DNA of 64,000 nucleotides from Cryptomeria japonica (GCF_030272615.1 NC_081412.1:547180488-547244487), one strand, 5' to 3'. Shown: positions 1 through 13,035, counted from the stretch's first letter. Made by a program: numbers and translations. Notes: generated from the sequence alone by a model not told the origin.

Positions 1-790
1 TCCTATGGTGTCGTTAGGGATCATATGGTGTCTTGTGACACCATAAGACCCCTTAAGACACCAAATTGTGTCGTTAGGGGTCATATTGTGTCCTACGACC
101 CCATAAGAAACAATATGACCCCTAACAACATGATTTGGTGTCTTAAGGGGTCCTATGGTGTCGTTAGGGGTCATATGGTGTCCATAGGGGTCATATGGTG
201 TCTTGGGACACCATAGGACACCTTAGGACATAATATGACTCCTAACGACATGATTTGGTGTCTTAAGGGGTCTGATGGTGTTGTTAGGGGTCATATGGTG
301 TCCCATGAACCCTTATGACCTCTTAGGACACCATATGACCCCTAATGACACTATATTGGGTCGCTTTGGGTCATATTGTGTCCTAAGGGGTCCTATGGTG
401 TCCCAAGACACCATATGACCCCTATGGACACCATATGACCCCTAACGACACCATAGGACCCCTTAAGACACCAAATCATGTCGTTAGGGGTCATATGGTG
501 TCCTAAGGGGTCATAGACCACAATATGACCCCTTAGGACATAATATGACCCAAAGCGACCCAATATGGTGTCATTAGGGGTCATATGGTGTCCTGAGAGG
601 TCATAAGGGTTTATGGGACACCATATCACATAACTATCATTAGGGGTCATAGTTATGGGTCGTAAGACACAATATGACCCCTAGTGACATGATTTGGTGT
701 CTTAAGGGGTCCTATGGTGTCCCAAGACACCATATGACCCCTAACGACACCATAGGTCCCCTTAAGACACCAAATTGTGTCGTTAGGGGT
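1..790. repeat. Short-period satellite with core GGGGTCATATGGTGTC in both orientations
   Basis: Units of about 20-22 bases built from TTAGGGGTCATATGGTGTC and its reverse complement GACACCATATGACCCCTAA fill the segment. Blocks flip orientation several times (for example around 210-240, 400-470 and 660-760), so the array can form many hairpins. It continues off the left window edge. The core GGGGTCATATG is the same as in the larger array at 9660-12430, so the two probably come from related elements. Open frames crossing it are repeat artefacts. Confidence 0.85.
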
Positions 791-797
791 CATATGG

Positions 798-1294
<497 letters not shown>

Positions 1295-2240
1295 TAAAAT
1301 ATGACTAATAAAATCTGATATCTAATTTAATCGGATATCGGATTTCTGCCATGTGGCAGTTTACTTCATAAATGGCGGCAAAGGGAAATTCATCGGGGAC
1401 CGCAAATTTTTGTACTCAAATTTTCAAATTTCAAATTTCGGCTCAGGAATGCTTTGGTATTAGGCTTGGAAGCTACAAGCCTGGAAAGTCAACTGAAAAA
1501 ACATGTTTTTCAGTATTCCCTTGTTTTCCAGACTTTACACTGGTGGCTGACAACTTTTTTTGTAGCCAAAAATTGATAAAACGAAAAGGGTTTTTTAAGG
1601 ACGTTCCCAACTTTCCAACAATATAAGGCTTGTCTTATTTTGACTTTAGTAAATAATTATTATTTATTTTCTAATTGAATTCTGACAATAGTCCTGATTG
1701 ATATACTGATTGAAAAACACTCATAACTTTCAAACGGTATAACATTTTTTGAAACCGAAACATGCGTCACATCCTATGCTTTGTCTACTATAGGGAAAAA
1801 TTAAAAAAAATTAAATTTCATAAGGTTTTGACCAAGTTAAGGTGGTCAGATGTAGGAGTTTCTGAATTTCTGAAAAGTTGTAGTAAAAGAATCATAAATA
1901 ATTATTTAATTCATAAAAAATTAAAAAAAAATATGTGTCACATCCGGACATGAGTCTAATACTTATATTATAAATATTATAAAAAAATATTAAGATTTGA
2001 TTTTGATTAGGGTGGTCAGACATACGTCTACTTCTTATTTTTTTCCTGAAATTTTAGTACCACTGCATTGAAATTTGAAATTTTCATCAAATAAGATTTT
2101 TTTTTTCCAAAAAACAATTAGTAGCTTAGAAACTACATTCAATTTTCTATATATTCTCTTCTTACATATTTTAAAAATAATGTTCACAACTTATTCAAAT
2201 TTTCATGTCAAGTTGCATAACTCTAATTTTTCTAAAATTT
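1295..2240. other. AT-rich stretch without a recognisable gene
   Basis: No coding signal seen. The text resembles the AT-rich flanks inside the TIR elements at 4886-5600 and 27100-27800: phrases such as CATAACTTTCAAACGG, long A/T runs, and GGTGGTCAGA or GGTGGTCGTAC. It may be the end of another such element whose satellite is at 1-790. No terminal inverted repeat was found to prove this. Confidence 0.4.
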
Positions 2241-3757
2241 CATTGCCACTTAAGGGCCTGTTTTGGCACACCATGATCCTGCACATACCCTAAACATAAA
2301 CTTGCAAGGTTTAGAACAAAAACTCGTACGCATTTCTGTGATAGAGAAGAAGAAACACATAATCAGAAAGAGGAGAGATAGAATGCAGGATCAATCAGAA
2401 ACTCATACGAGTTTCTTCATAGAGTAGTACGACAATTCCCTCATCCCAGGACAACAAAACACAAAAACTCATCTTAGGATATGCAAAATGTCGTATGAAA
2501 TTTCCAGCAAAAGCATTGCCTGCAACCAAACACTCACAAAAACTTGCAAGGAAGGTTACATTAGGGACGTGGGTCCCACCGGGCATGCTAGAATGAAGAA
2601 AGGGAAAATATCTTTGTGCAAGGTTAGATTGTTAATTCAAATCAAAGCACAAAACATGGAAATAAAATACATAAAACAACAATCTATGATACCTTGACTA
2701 GAGAGTTCTCTTGTTCCTCCGATTTGGACTCTTGATGAAGCCAAGAATGCGCCTCTCCTTAGCTTGATTGGATTGGTCCAATGTAGATATGTGGTTGGCT
2801 CTCCAAAGTGTGCACAAATGAGGATGGAGATGGATAGATGGATGGAAGAGTGAAGTTGTGGATGAGGATCAAAGTGGCTAAATATGCAAGTGGGGATGAT
2901 TTGGCTAGAGTTTGGGTATCTAGATGGATTTCAATAAGCAAATTAGCAGCATGCACTTACAAGATTTGGAGATAAGATATGAGAGAATGGAGTAATCAAT
3001 TTATAGGAAGAGAGGAGGAGAAATGGAGAGCTAGGATTGACCTAAGATGGAGGGTCAAGATTCCTTGTGAGCCCACACAAGGAATAAGATATTCCTTGAG
3101 GGATGGAAATGAAGAATTAAAAATTCTTCAAAAGGGATGCTCATGGGGATTGGAGGAATAAGGAGGAATTAAAAATTCCTTGGAAGATGAGATGCTTAGA
3201 GGAATATGAGATTTTGAAAATCTCACATTCACCTAGGAAAAGAGCATTTAAGGAGAGTGGTTGGATGGAAGGGACAAGGAGTTGACTTTGTGGCTAATCA
3301 TGATGATTAGCCACTAGCAACTCATTAGGAGAGGATTAGAGGAAAGATTAGGTGGGATTAGGGTAGATAAGATTTGTAGGAGGATTTGACTAGGAGAGAT
3401 AATGAGTGGAGGGAATTAAAAATTAGAAGATTAATGCTAAGTGAGTTTAGGGAGTTTCTAAGCAATTTATTAGGTTAATGATGGATTAGGAAAAAGGTGA
3501 TTTGTAGGAATCACTTAGGTTAACTAATTAATTGGAATTAATTAGTTAAGAGGAGGAATTTGAGGAGTTTTAATATTGAGGATTTTTAGAAGAATAAAAA
3601 GGGGATTTATTTATTAAATAAATCAATCAATAGACCATAGTGACAATATTAATTATAATTAATTAATATTGAGGAGGAATTAAAAATTAGCATAATTAAT
3701 AAATTAATTATGTGAGGAACTTTAAAATAATTAAAATAATTATTTTTAAGTGTCTAC
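2241..3757 (-). repeat. Non-coding, LTR-like segment ending in TGTAGACAC (minus strand)
   Basis: Purine-rich non-coding DNA (many GGATGGA, GGAATTA, GATTAG phrases) whose right edge reads GTGTCTACA, that is TGTAGACAC at the start of a minus-strand LTR. The base composition and the ending resemble 13279-14406, which ends CGTCTACA. The left boundary is uncertain. Around 2249-2540 there are also CCTGTTTTGGCA and rough CCAAACAC sequences that could be a separate small MITE. No protein domain is visible. Confidence 0.3.
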
Positions 3758-4885
3758 ACTTTTTATCCAATATTGCAATTTTTTTCTAAAAGACTATCTT
3801 GGAGATGTTTCTCCAAAAGACATGTGATTCTTTTTATCCCAAGACAACAATGTGCGAAGATAGCCAAAATTTTGAACAAATGAGATCTTGGTCAACTAAA
3901 TGAAACTCGCTAAATGAATCAACAACGATTTGCAAACATTGAAAGCTTTTAAGATAGCAATGTGAGATCCTTTTTAAGCTTCCACACGAAATGTGAGTTT
4001 TGTTTTAATTTCTTGCAAAAAAGATGAGTTCTTTTTAACAAAAATTTAGCAAAGAGAACTATTCTAACTCCTCCTGCAAAAAATTGTTAGAACCTGCAAC
4101 CAAATTAGTTTAGAAAAAAATAAATTTTGATGGTGGGCTTCACAAGCCTAAATTTTAACTCTATTACAAATTTTTTGCCTTCATCAGCTCTATGTGTTAA
4201 ACTATGGAACAAATGCGCTAAGAAATGATGCTTATGCGCTAGAAAATCAAGTAGATGTGCTACTATGAGGCTTGGATGTGCTAGTCTAGTGTTGGTACGC
4301 ACTAAAATATTAGAGAGGGATAAGCACTAAAAATAAGATCAGATGCATTGAAAGATGGTTTATATGTGCTAATATGTGCCATGGAAGTGCTAGGATAAGC
4401 TATGGATGTGTTAAAGAACTCTTTGATGCGCTATTATGATATTTTAACGTGATCTTTGTGTTCAACCTGCAATAAAAATGATATTAGATTTGGGGACATG
4501 CTCCATATTGGGCACCATAAATGTGTGCTGGAATATGTGGTGATTAGAATATTAAGATTTAGACCAAAACACCAACATCCCAATGAGACTTTTGAGTGAA
4601 AATATGAACTAACTTAAACTAGTTTAACCTCTCAAGATATGTCTCATTGTTCTCTATCTCATAAGATCCCTAAAGTCAATGTTTTTCTCTCATATCATTG
4701 AGAAAATGACTTAGGAATGACAACTCCAAGAAAGAGTGATATTGTGATCTATACGCATGAAAGCATTATAAGATCTATATGATATGTTCAAAATCATGAT
4801 ATTAAGCTAAAATGAAGATAATGATATGGTAAATATATTGACAAACTATCTTAACATGATATACTAGCATGGATATGTTATGATA
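3758..4885. other. Non-coding stretch with a degenerate GATGTGCTA repeat
   Basis: No gene seen. Between about 4195 and 4440 the motif GATGTGCTA/GATGCGCTA recurs many times at irregular spacing of roughly 15-35 bases. This is a degenerate minisatellite of the kind found in untranslated parts of plant LTR elements. The segment stops where the TIR element begins at 4886. Confidence 0.4.
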
Positions 4886-4921
4886 GGGTGAACTCACAAT
4901 AATGGTTCCCACTTTTTTGCC
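4886..4921 (+). repeat. Left terminal inverted repeat
   Basis: Begins GGGTGAACTCACAATAATGG and ends CCCACTTTTTTGCC. Pairs with 13245-13278 in inverted orientation, with two extra T residues here. Confidence 0.85.
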
Positions 4922-5698
4922 ACTTTTGACACTGAGATGTACATTTTTAAAATAATCTTCAACTTCCGAGAACTATAACTTTTAAACTATTAAAAATTTG
5001 AAGATGATGTAAATTAGTGATTTCTAGAATTTTGTTTGTAGATTCTATATACATTTTTTTCAAATTTTTTTGAAAGATTTTTTAAAAAATTTTCCATCTC
5101 CCTCGAAAAGTAGTTTTTTACAACAAACTACATTTTTTAAGAGTGATGTGCCTCCCGAAACGCATAACTTTTTTTCTATAAATGATAAAAACTCAATTCT
5201 TTCAAATTTTGGTTTGTAACATCAATATCCAGGGCTTGCATTTGGTTTTATAGTGATATGTTCAATATTTTTCATTTTATAAAGTTTTGAAGTCCGACTA
5301 GTCATAATTCAAACATAGGTTTACGTTTGAACACATAACTTGTTCTATATAAATCGAAATTCAATTTTATTTTTTTTGTTAGAAAGAAGACATCAATACC
5401 AAGGGCATAGATATTTTTCAAAAAAATTTTGAATTAGTTTCTTATTTTTCCCAATGCGTTGAACAGAGAAGTTCATGTTCAGTGAAAAACCAATTTTTAA
5501 TAAAATTAAAAAATCAAGAACATAATAAATTCAAAATATAACAAAATTATATTCGTTGGAAAGATTGCTTCGAGTACTACCATCTAATATTTTTGGGTTA
5601 TCAAGATTATTTCATTCGTGTATTGAACCAGAGCTCCGAAGTCATTAATTCTTCAGAACTCTGAAATTTTTTGGGAGAAACTTCTAATTTTGGGGTTT

Positions 5699-5870
5699 CG
5701 ATCGAACACGTGTTCGATCGGATTGGGTTCGCTCGAACCAAAAGGGGTTCGAGCGAACCCCCATTCGCTCGAACCGGCGAGCTAGATTTTGGCACTCATA
5801 TTTTTGTAACTGCCATGTTCGAGCGAACCCAACAATTTTTAACTGTCGGCTTTCGTTCGAACTCGGGCCG
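5699..5870. repeat. Left subterminal cluster of TTCGAGCGAA/TTCGATCGAA palindromes
   Basis: About seven copies of a 10-12-base palindrome-like motif (TTCGATCGAAC, GTTCGCTCGAACC, GGTTCGAGCGAACCC, GTTCGAACTC) within 170 bases, in both orientations. The matching cluster lies near the right end at 13036-13202. Paired subterminal repeat clusters are typical transposase-binding regions of plant DNA transposons. The binding role here is inferred. The ARTK- and ERTQ-rich frames across this segment are by-products of the repeat. Confidence 0.7.
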
Positions 5871-6035
5871 ACGCATTTTTTCTTTTTTTTTTTCATTTGT
5901 GGAATCGTATAAATGTCCATAATTTTTTTTCGCTTTTTATCACTCAAATGATTAAAATAATTCGCATTTTTGGATGAGAGAAGATATTTGAAAATTATTT
6001 TGAAGGCGAATAATTTGAAGGTTTTTTGTAAAAGC

Positions 6036-6138
6036 ATGGGGAACAAGAAGAGAAGGCAAAATAAGACTTCAAGGAATTATTCTCCCGAAATGGAAGAAAG
6101 ATATCGAGAACAAAGAAGACAAAGATATCATGATGCAA
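6036..6138 (+). CDS. Possible first exon of a lost transposon gene, basic N-terminus
   Basis: An ATG at 6036 opens a 34-codon frame very rich in Arg, Lys, Glu and Gln (starts MGNKKRRQNK, later REQRRQRYHDA) that runs into GCAA|GTATGT, a good plant splice donor at 6139. The next kilobase is AT-rich and repetitive with no obvious continuing exon, so the rest of the gene has probably been deleted. Its place, inside the left TIR and subterminal repeats and convergent with the minus-strand ORF, would suit the transposase gene of a two-gene element. That is inference from layout only. The exon is short and could be chance. Confidence 0.35.
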
Positions 6139-7366
6139 GTATGTATTTTTAATTTTATTTCTATTTAATTTAATATGTATTACGTATCAATTAATTAGAA
6201 TTCAATATTTTTTATCTAATATTTTATTGGAAAACATAATTAATTTGAGATAATACATGTAATCCACATGAATTGAATTTTAATGTACAAGTTCACGATA
6301 AATTCTAGATCTCAAGTAACTTGTTTTGAAACTATTTAGGATAAATATTTTTTAAGTTTATTTATACATTATATCAAATTAGGATGTATTTAAATGTGCA
6401 CGTGTTTAATTGTATGTAATTGTATTTGTATTTAATTAAAAAATGCATATTTAAATTAGAATGTAATATGTACATTTGTAAAATTGATATATTTAATATG
6501 GAATTAGGACATGTACATGTTGTGAACTATTTAACTACAATATACATACCTAGAAGCTCACATACCTACAAATATACATACCTATGTAATATACATGTAC
6601 TGGATGTGAACTATTCAATACATGACCTATTAAGTTTAGTTTGTTCATTTCATACATACTCTTTTGTTTGAAAATCAAACATGTATAATTGAATACATAA
6701 TCTTTTGTTTGAAAATCAAACATGTATTTAAATCTAATCTAATCAAACATGTATAAATCTAATATAATCAAACATGTATAATAGATGATCAAACACAAAC
6801 CAGGTATATAGAATAATCTAGGGTCTAAACAAGTCGTTGTACATGCATGAAATATACAATCTAATCAAACATGTATTTAAATCTAATCTAATCAAACATG
6901 TATAAATCTAATATAATCAAACATGTATAATAGATGATCAAACACAAACCAGGTATAAAGTATAATCTAGAGTCTAAACAAGTCGTTGTACATGCATGAA
7001 ATATACAATCTAATCAATCATGTATTTAAATCTAATTTAATCAAACATCATGTACATAAATCTAGAATATAATCAAACATGTGTATAAATATAATATAAT
7101 CAAACATGTATAAAACTTATAACATGTATAATCTATAGTCTAAACTCCATGTATAAAGTATAATCTAGAGTCAAACACAAACCAGGTATAAAGTATAATC
7201 TAGAGTCTAAACTCCATGTATAAAGTATAAAGTATAATCCAGAGTCAAACATAAACCAGGTATAAAGTATAATCTAGAGTCTAAACTCCATGTACGTGCA
7301 TGAATATATATAATATGAAAGTATATAAAAAGATAAATGTAAATGAGCTATAAAGTCTGGAGCAAA
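6139..7366. repeat. AT-rich region with 149-base tandem repeats
   Basis: A unit containing AATCTAATCTAATCAAACATG, AACACAAACCAGGTATA and ACAAGTCGTTGTACATGCATG repeats with a period of 149 bases (starts near 6731, 6880 and, degraded, 7029). A shorter unit, TATAATCTAGAGTCTAAACTCC, repeats about 7130-7290. No exon recognised. Confidence 0.75.
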
Positions 7367-9330
7367 TCAATAGGGATCATCATGTCGGCTACGAACTGAG
7401 CGACCATCTGAGCGGGAGTCCTGCAAAAGTAGAATTTATTTAAATATTAAATATAATATATATATCTCTCTAGACGTGCATGTACATCAAATATATATAT
7501 ACCAAAAACCATAACTAACCTGTACACTAACAGCATCTAAAGAATCTCTCCTACACACATGCTCAGAGCTCAAGGAAGGAGTGACATGAGCTAACTGTCA
7601 ATTTAAGGATTAGTCCACAATCAATTTAAATGATCTACAAATTAAAACTTAGAACTCTAGATTATTTAAATTAAACATGAGATCTATATATATAGATTTA
7701 TCAGGTACAAATTTGCAATGTATGTATACATATCTTCTAAAATTTTAAACGCACATGTACATGTACATACCTGTGTATCACCTGGAGTAGGCTGTATAGT
7801 CTAATCCTATCCCGTGATCATATCAACAACATCACTTGTGCCAGCATATCTCTCTCTAGCTGTACGTATCACTGAGGAGTGCAAGGGGCTAACTAGATGA
7901 GTGGACATCATGGATGAAGTGTCTGACTGTAGTAGCATGTCCATAAATCCAGTATGGCTCAAATCTCTCAGCTGATCCTCAAATGAGTCCAAACCCTCAT
8001 CTGTGATATGTACCTGATCAGCTCGTATCTCCTCACATGAATCCAACTAGCCCTCATCTGTGATATGGAGTTCATCAGCTCGTAGCTCCTCCTCTGCAGC
8101 AACAGAGTGATCTGTAGGTGGGTCAGTGCCTGGAGCATGTGTAGAGTGATGAGAATGCTGTGACTGCCTCGGGGTATGTGTCAATGTCGCTGTAGCTTGA
8201 ACATCTCTGAGAATCTCCTCTCTAACATCACCCAATGGTATCCCAAGTCGAGATGAAATAAAACTATAAGCATGTAGTAGGTCCTCGACTAAATACTACG
8301 ACATCTGTACATGTCTACTACCTCCGACTATAGCTGCTACCTCATCTGGGGAGGGGATGCCAGCAGAAATATACCGATCATCTGAATCTGAAGCCCCCCC
8401 ATGACTACAAGATGCATGATCTATGGATGATCGCGAATGTGGTCGACTCATCATATATCTGCCCACCCTGTCAGAAGATATGGTGGCTGTTGCTGATGCA
8501 ATATGTCCAATCCTATCAATTGCTTCTCTCTGAGAAGCAATCACAACGTGATCTGCTATGGGTGCCATGGCTAGGACTACTGCAGGAAATCTCTGGCCAA
8601 CAAGATCCCTGTGTCTAGGTGGAGCTCTATCATGCCTACGATATGCATCTCTATCAGCAATCCTGCCCCTCCCCTGTCCATAATATCCCAGAATATCAAG
8701 GTAGTTTGGTTTCATCTGACAATGAACCTCAGCAAATACCTGCTGTGCAAAGTATAATGGAATCTGGTCGTTATTAGGATAACGACCATGGGCTGCTAAG
8801 AATCGTGGGTAAATCAGTGATGCAACCTATGGGTCGATACATCTGGTAACCTGATATCCCCTCACCTTACTCTTCTCCTGATATTGTGGGAAGCATCTCT
8901 CCTTGATGGTCTCCTTCGAGACCACCCCCACCACATCAGCAAAAGAATGAGGACCCCTCACCTCACTCCTCAACTTTCTATATATATCCTCTATAACCTC
9001 AGGTGAGAATGAGGTATGAGATACTAAGCGGTCCCTCAATGTCTACAAGTTGTCAAAAATGGACGTGCACGTACTCTTGTACACGCCATCAGTACGAGGG
9101 TCATCTAGTATGGCCCTCAACCTATGCAACTCTCGATCACTGTAATGAAAAATAGTAGCAATGTCGGGCAAGGGGGGATCCTGCTATGGAGGATCCTGTT
9201 GTGGTGGCTCCTGATGTGGAGCTTGCGCAGGTGGATCCTGATCAGGAGCCTGCGAAGGTGGATCCTGATCAGGAGCTTGCAAAGGTGGATCCTGATCAGG
9301 AGCCTGCGAAGGTATATCCTGGGATGCCAT
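7367..9330 (-). pseudogene. Three-exon transposon ORF of unknown function, broken by seven TAG codons
   Basis: Minus strand. Exon 1 is 9330-7771, exon 2 is 7594-7520, exon 3 is 7420-7367 (TGA at 7367-7369). Junctions are CAG|GTATGT, GACAG|TTAGCT, ACAG|GTTAGT and TTTGCAG|GACTCC, all phase 0, giving 562 codons. Exon 1 stays in one frame for 520 codons but contains TAG at 9184, 9040, 8824, 8293, 8047, 7807 and 7801, with no TAA, TGA or frameshift. Each is one C-to-T change from CAG. The N-terminus has four QAPDQDPP-like repeats. The middle is Arg/Asp/His-rich, the C-terminus Ser/Arg/Asp-rich. No domain was recognised. The start ATG is the first in frame after a GA-rich leader. It is probably the accessory (non-transposase) protein of the TIR element; that role is inferred from position. 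Untested alternative: programmed TAG readthrough. Confidence 0.65.
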
Positions 9331-9373
9331 CTATCTAGGTACATGTCATAAAGTTAAAATAAATACGTAAGCA

Positions 9374-9600
9374 AAGAGAGAGAGATCATTTTCATGAGAG
9401 AGAGAGAGAGATCATTTTCATGAGAGAGAGAGAGAGATTATATACATATAAATCTTCATGACAGAGAGAGAGAGATCATTTTCATTTTCAAAAAATACAT
9501 GTAAAAATTTCAAATATTTTAGTGAGAGAGAGAGAGAGAGAGAGTTCATATATTTCAGATCTAGAGATAACATATATTTCAGAGAGATAGAGAGATCTAA
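9374..9600. repeat. GA microsatellites in the leader of the minus-strand ORF
   Basis: Several (GA)n tracts, e.g. GAGAGAGAGATCATTTTCAT repeated three or four times, lie between the ORF start at 9330 and the satellite array. On the coding (minus) strand these are CT-rich tracts of the sort common in plant 5' leaders. A leader or promoter role is inferred from position. Confidence 0.6.
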
Positions 9601-9659
9601 TGTACATGTACATATTTAAATCTTTGACATACATAAAAAATTCAAGAATAGAGAGATCT

Positions 9660-12430
9660 AACACGTCATATGTATGTTAGGACACTATATTATCCTACGG
9701 GGAATGTCATATGTACAGTAGGATGTTATAAGGGGTCATATGTGGGTCTAACCACATATGACCCCTTAGGACACTATATGATCCTAAGGGGAATGTCATA
9801 TGTATAGTAGGATGTTATAAGGGGTCATATGTGGGTCTAACCACATATGACCCCTTAGGACACTATATGATCCTAAGGGGAATGTCATATGTACAGTAGG
9901 ATGTTATAAGGGGTCACGCATGTGTTAATGCATGTTGACCCCTTAGGACCACATACGACCCCTTAAGATAGTATGTGATGGACTAAGGGGTATGTCATTC
10001 ACACTAGGATTCTATAAGGGGTCACGCATGTGTTAATGCATGCGTGAGCCCTTAGGACCACATATTCAACCCCTTAGGACACATAGGAAATTTCATATGT
10101 ACAATAGGATGTTATTAGGGGTCATATGTGACCTGCTAAGGGGTCACATATGTGTCAATGCATGCATGGCCCCTTAGGACCACATATGACCCCTTAAGAC
10201 GCTATGTGATGAACTAAGGGGTATGTCGTTCACACTAGGATTTTATAAGGGGTCATATGTGGGTCTAACCACATATGACCCCTTAGGACACTATATGATC
10301 CTAAGGGGAATGTCATATGTATAGTAGGATGTTATAAGGGGTCACGCATGTGTTAATGCATGTTGACCCCTTAGGACCACATACGACCCCTTAAGATAGT
10401 ATGTGATGGACTAAGGGGTATGTCGTTCACACTAGGATTCTATAAGGGGTCACACATGTGTTAATGCATGCGTGAGCCCTTAGGACCACATATTCAACCC
10501 CTTAGGACACATAGGAAATGTCATATGTACAGTAGGATGTTATTAGGGGTCATATGTGACCTACTAAGGGGTCAGGTATGTGTCAATGCATGCATGGCCC
10601 CTTAGGACCACATATGACCCCTTAAGACGCTATGTGATGAACTAAGGGGTATGTCATTCACACTAGGATTTTATAAGGGGTCATATGTGGTTATAGGATT
10701 TTATAAGGGATCATATGTGGGTCTAACCACATATGACCCCTTAGGACACTATATGATCCTAAGGGGAATGTCATATGTACAATAGGATGTTATAAGGGGT
10801 CACGCATGTGTTAATGCATGTTGACCCCTTAGGACCACATACAACCCCTTAAGATAGTATGTGATGGACTAAGGGGTATGTCGTTCACACTAGGATTCTA
10901 TAAGGGGTCACGCATGTGTTAATGCATGCGTGAGCCCTTAGGGCCACATATTCAACCCCTTAGGACATATAGGAAATGTCATATGTACAGTAGGATGTTA
11001 TTAGGGGTCATATGTGACCTACTAAGGGGTCACGTATGTGTCAATGCATGTGTGGCCCCTTAGGACCACATATGACCCCTTAAGACGCTATGTGATGAAC
11101 TAAGGGGTATGTCGTTCACACTAGGATTTTATAAGGGGTCATATGTGGTTATAGGATTTTATAAGGGGTCATATGTGGGTCTAACCACATATGACCCCTT
11201 AGGACACTATATGATCCTAAGGGGAATGTCATATGTACAGTAGGATGTTATAAGGGGTCACGCATGTGTTAATGCATGTTGACCCCTTAGGACCACATAC
11301 GACCCCTTAAGATAGTATGTGATGGACTAAGGGGTATGTCATTCACACTAGGATTCTATAAGGGGTCACGCATGTGTTAATGCATGCGTGAGCCCTTAGG
11401 ACCACATATTCAACCCCTTAGGACACATAGGAAATGTCATATGTATAGTAGGATGTTATTAGGGGTCATATGTGACCTACTAAGGGGTCATGTATGTGTC
11501 AATGCATGCGTGGCCCCTAGGACCACATACGACCCTTAAGACGCTATGTGATGAACTAAAGGGTATGTCGTTCACACTAGGATTTTATAAGGGGTATGTG
11601 GTTATAGGATTTTATAAGGGGTCATATGTGGTTATGGGTCTAACCACATATGACCCCTTAGGACACTATATGATCCTAAGGGGAATGTCATATGTACAGT
11701 AGGATGTTATAAGGGGTCATATGTGACCTACTAAGGGGTCACACATGTGTTAATGCATGCGTGACCCCTTAGGACAACATACGACCCCTTAAGACACTAT
11801 GTGATGGACTAAGGGGTATGTCGTTCACACTAGGATTTTATAAGGGGTCATATGCAGTTCTAAGGGGTCATGCATATGTTATAACAAATGCATGATCCCT
11901 CAGAACCACATATGACCCCTTATGACACTATGTGATCCTAAGGGGAATGTCATATGTATAGTAGGATGTTATAAGGGGTCCTATGTGACCTACTAAGGGG
12001 TCACGCATGTGTTAATGCATGCGTGACCCCTTAGGACCACATACGACCCCTTAAGACGCTATGTGATGGGTTTTGGGATATGTCGTTCACACTAGGATTG
12101 ATTTTATAAAGGGTCATATGCGATTCTAATGGGTCACGCATGTGTTAAGACACTATTTGATGGACTAAGGGGTATGTCATTCACCCTACAATTTTATAAG
12201 GGGTCATATGCGATTCTAAGGGGTCCCGCATGTGTTATAACACGTGTGACCCCTTTAGAATTACGTATGGCCCCTTAGGACACTAGATGTGATCCTAAAG
12301 AGAATGTCATACATGTACACTATTATATTATATGTGATCCTCTATGACCTCCTAAGGGAACGTATAGTGTCATATGTGGTCTTAAGGGGTCATGTTGTGC
12401 GTGTAATAGGATGTGAAAATGGGTCACATT
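9660..12430. repeat. Higher-order satellite array, GGGGTCATATGTGG family, unit about 430-460 bases
   Basis: Short sub-repeats (GGGGTCATATGTGG, CCCCTTAGGACCACATA, ATGTCATATGTACAGTAGG) are organised into a higher-order unit. The landmark GGGGTCACGCATGTGTTAATG followed by TTGACCCC recurs near 9910, 10338, 10796 and 11253 (spacing 428, 458, 457). More diverged units continue to about 12400. Many sub-repeats are perfect hairpins, such as GGGGTCATATGTGG-GTCTAA-CCACATATGACCCC. The array lies wholly inside the TIR element, upstream of its minus-strand ORF. Confidence 0.9.
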
Positions 12431-13035
12431 GTAGAGGAAATTTATTTTGTCTAATTTGTTTAAATTTGGTATCTAAATTTTCTAATGTTTATTTAAATTA
12501 ATTTTTTTAACGTTTTTCTTTTTTTGCTAATGTTTTTCTAAGTTCTGATTTAGTACAGGGTAGTTTTCTATGTTTTTCATAACAATTTTTTAAAATGTTG
12601 AAAAAATATACATCTATACAATTATGTAATTTTAAAAACAAATTTACACATTTCAATCAAAACATTAAATTATCAAACATTTTTCTAAAATAATGAAAAA
12701 CAATAAATTATCAAACATTTTTCTAAAATGTTGAAAACCAATAACTATATATAATTATTTAATTAAAAAATTAAATTAACAAATAAATTATTTACAAATT
12801 TAATAAAAAAAGACATTATTAAACCAAACAAAGGGTTATTTTGTGCACCTGATATAACAAAGGTCAAAAACTGAAATAGGAAAGATGCTAACTGCTGCAG
12901 ACAAGGCTCGATGATGTGATGCTGACGACTGGTTCGATCCAACCCCCACCAGACAGAAAAAGTCAAATTTAATAATGACCTTTTAACTGTCATTTTCGAT
13001 ATTTATAAAAAATTTTAAAAACCCTAACTGCAAAG
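12431..13035. other. AT-rich subterminal DNA of the TIR element
   Basis: Non-coding, with short direct repeats of AAATTATCAAACATTTTTCTAAAATG (in pieces) near 12668-12735. No gene seen. Confidence 0.5.

Noticed and set aside
2249..2540. Small MITE bounded by CCTGTTTTGGCA and CCAAACAC
   Set aside because: The inverted match is too short and no target duplication is visible.
5671..6046. Overlapping frames with ARTK/ERTQ/RSNP phrases on both strands (also 12990-13276)
   Set aside because: Produced by the TTCGAGCGAA palindromes, which read similarly in several frames.
7367..9330. Possible alternative genetic code or selenocysteine-like recoding to explain the TAG codons
   Set aside because: Neighbouring unrelated elements show the same TAG-biased decay, and the intact thioesterase gene needs no recoding.
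9660..12430. Regularly repeated palindromes considered as a CRISPR-like array
   Set aside because: Units are contiguous, lack unique spacers, and lie inside a plant transposon; satellite DNA explains them.
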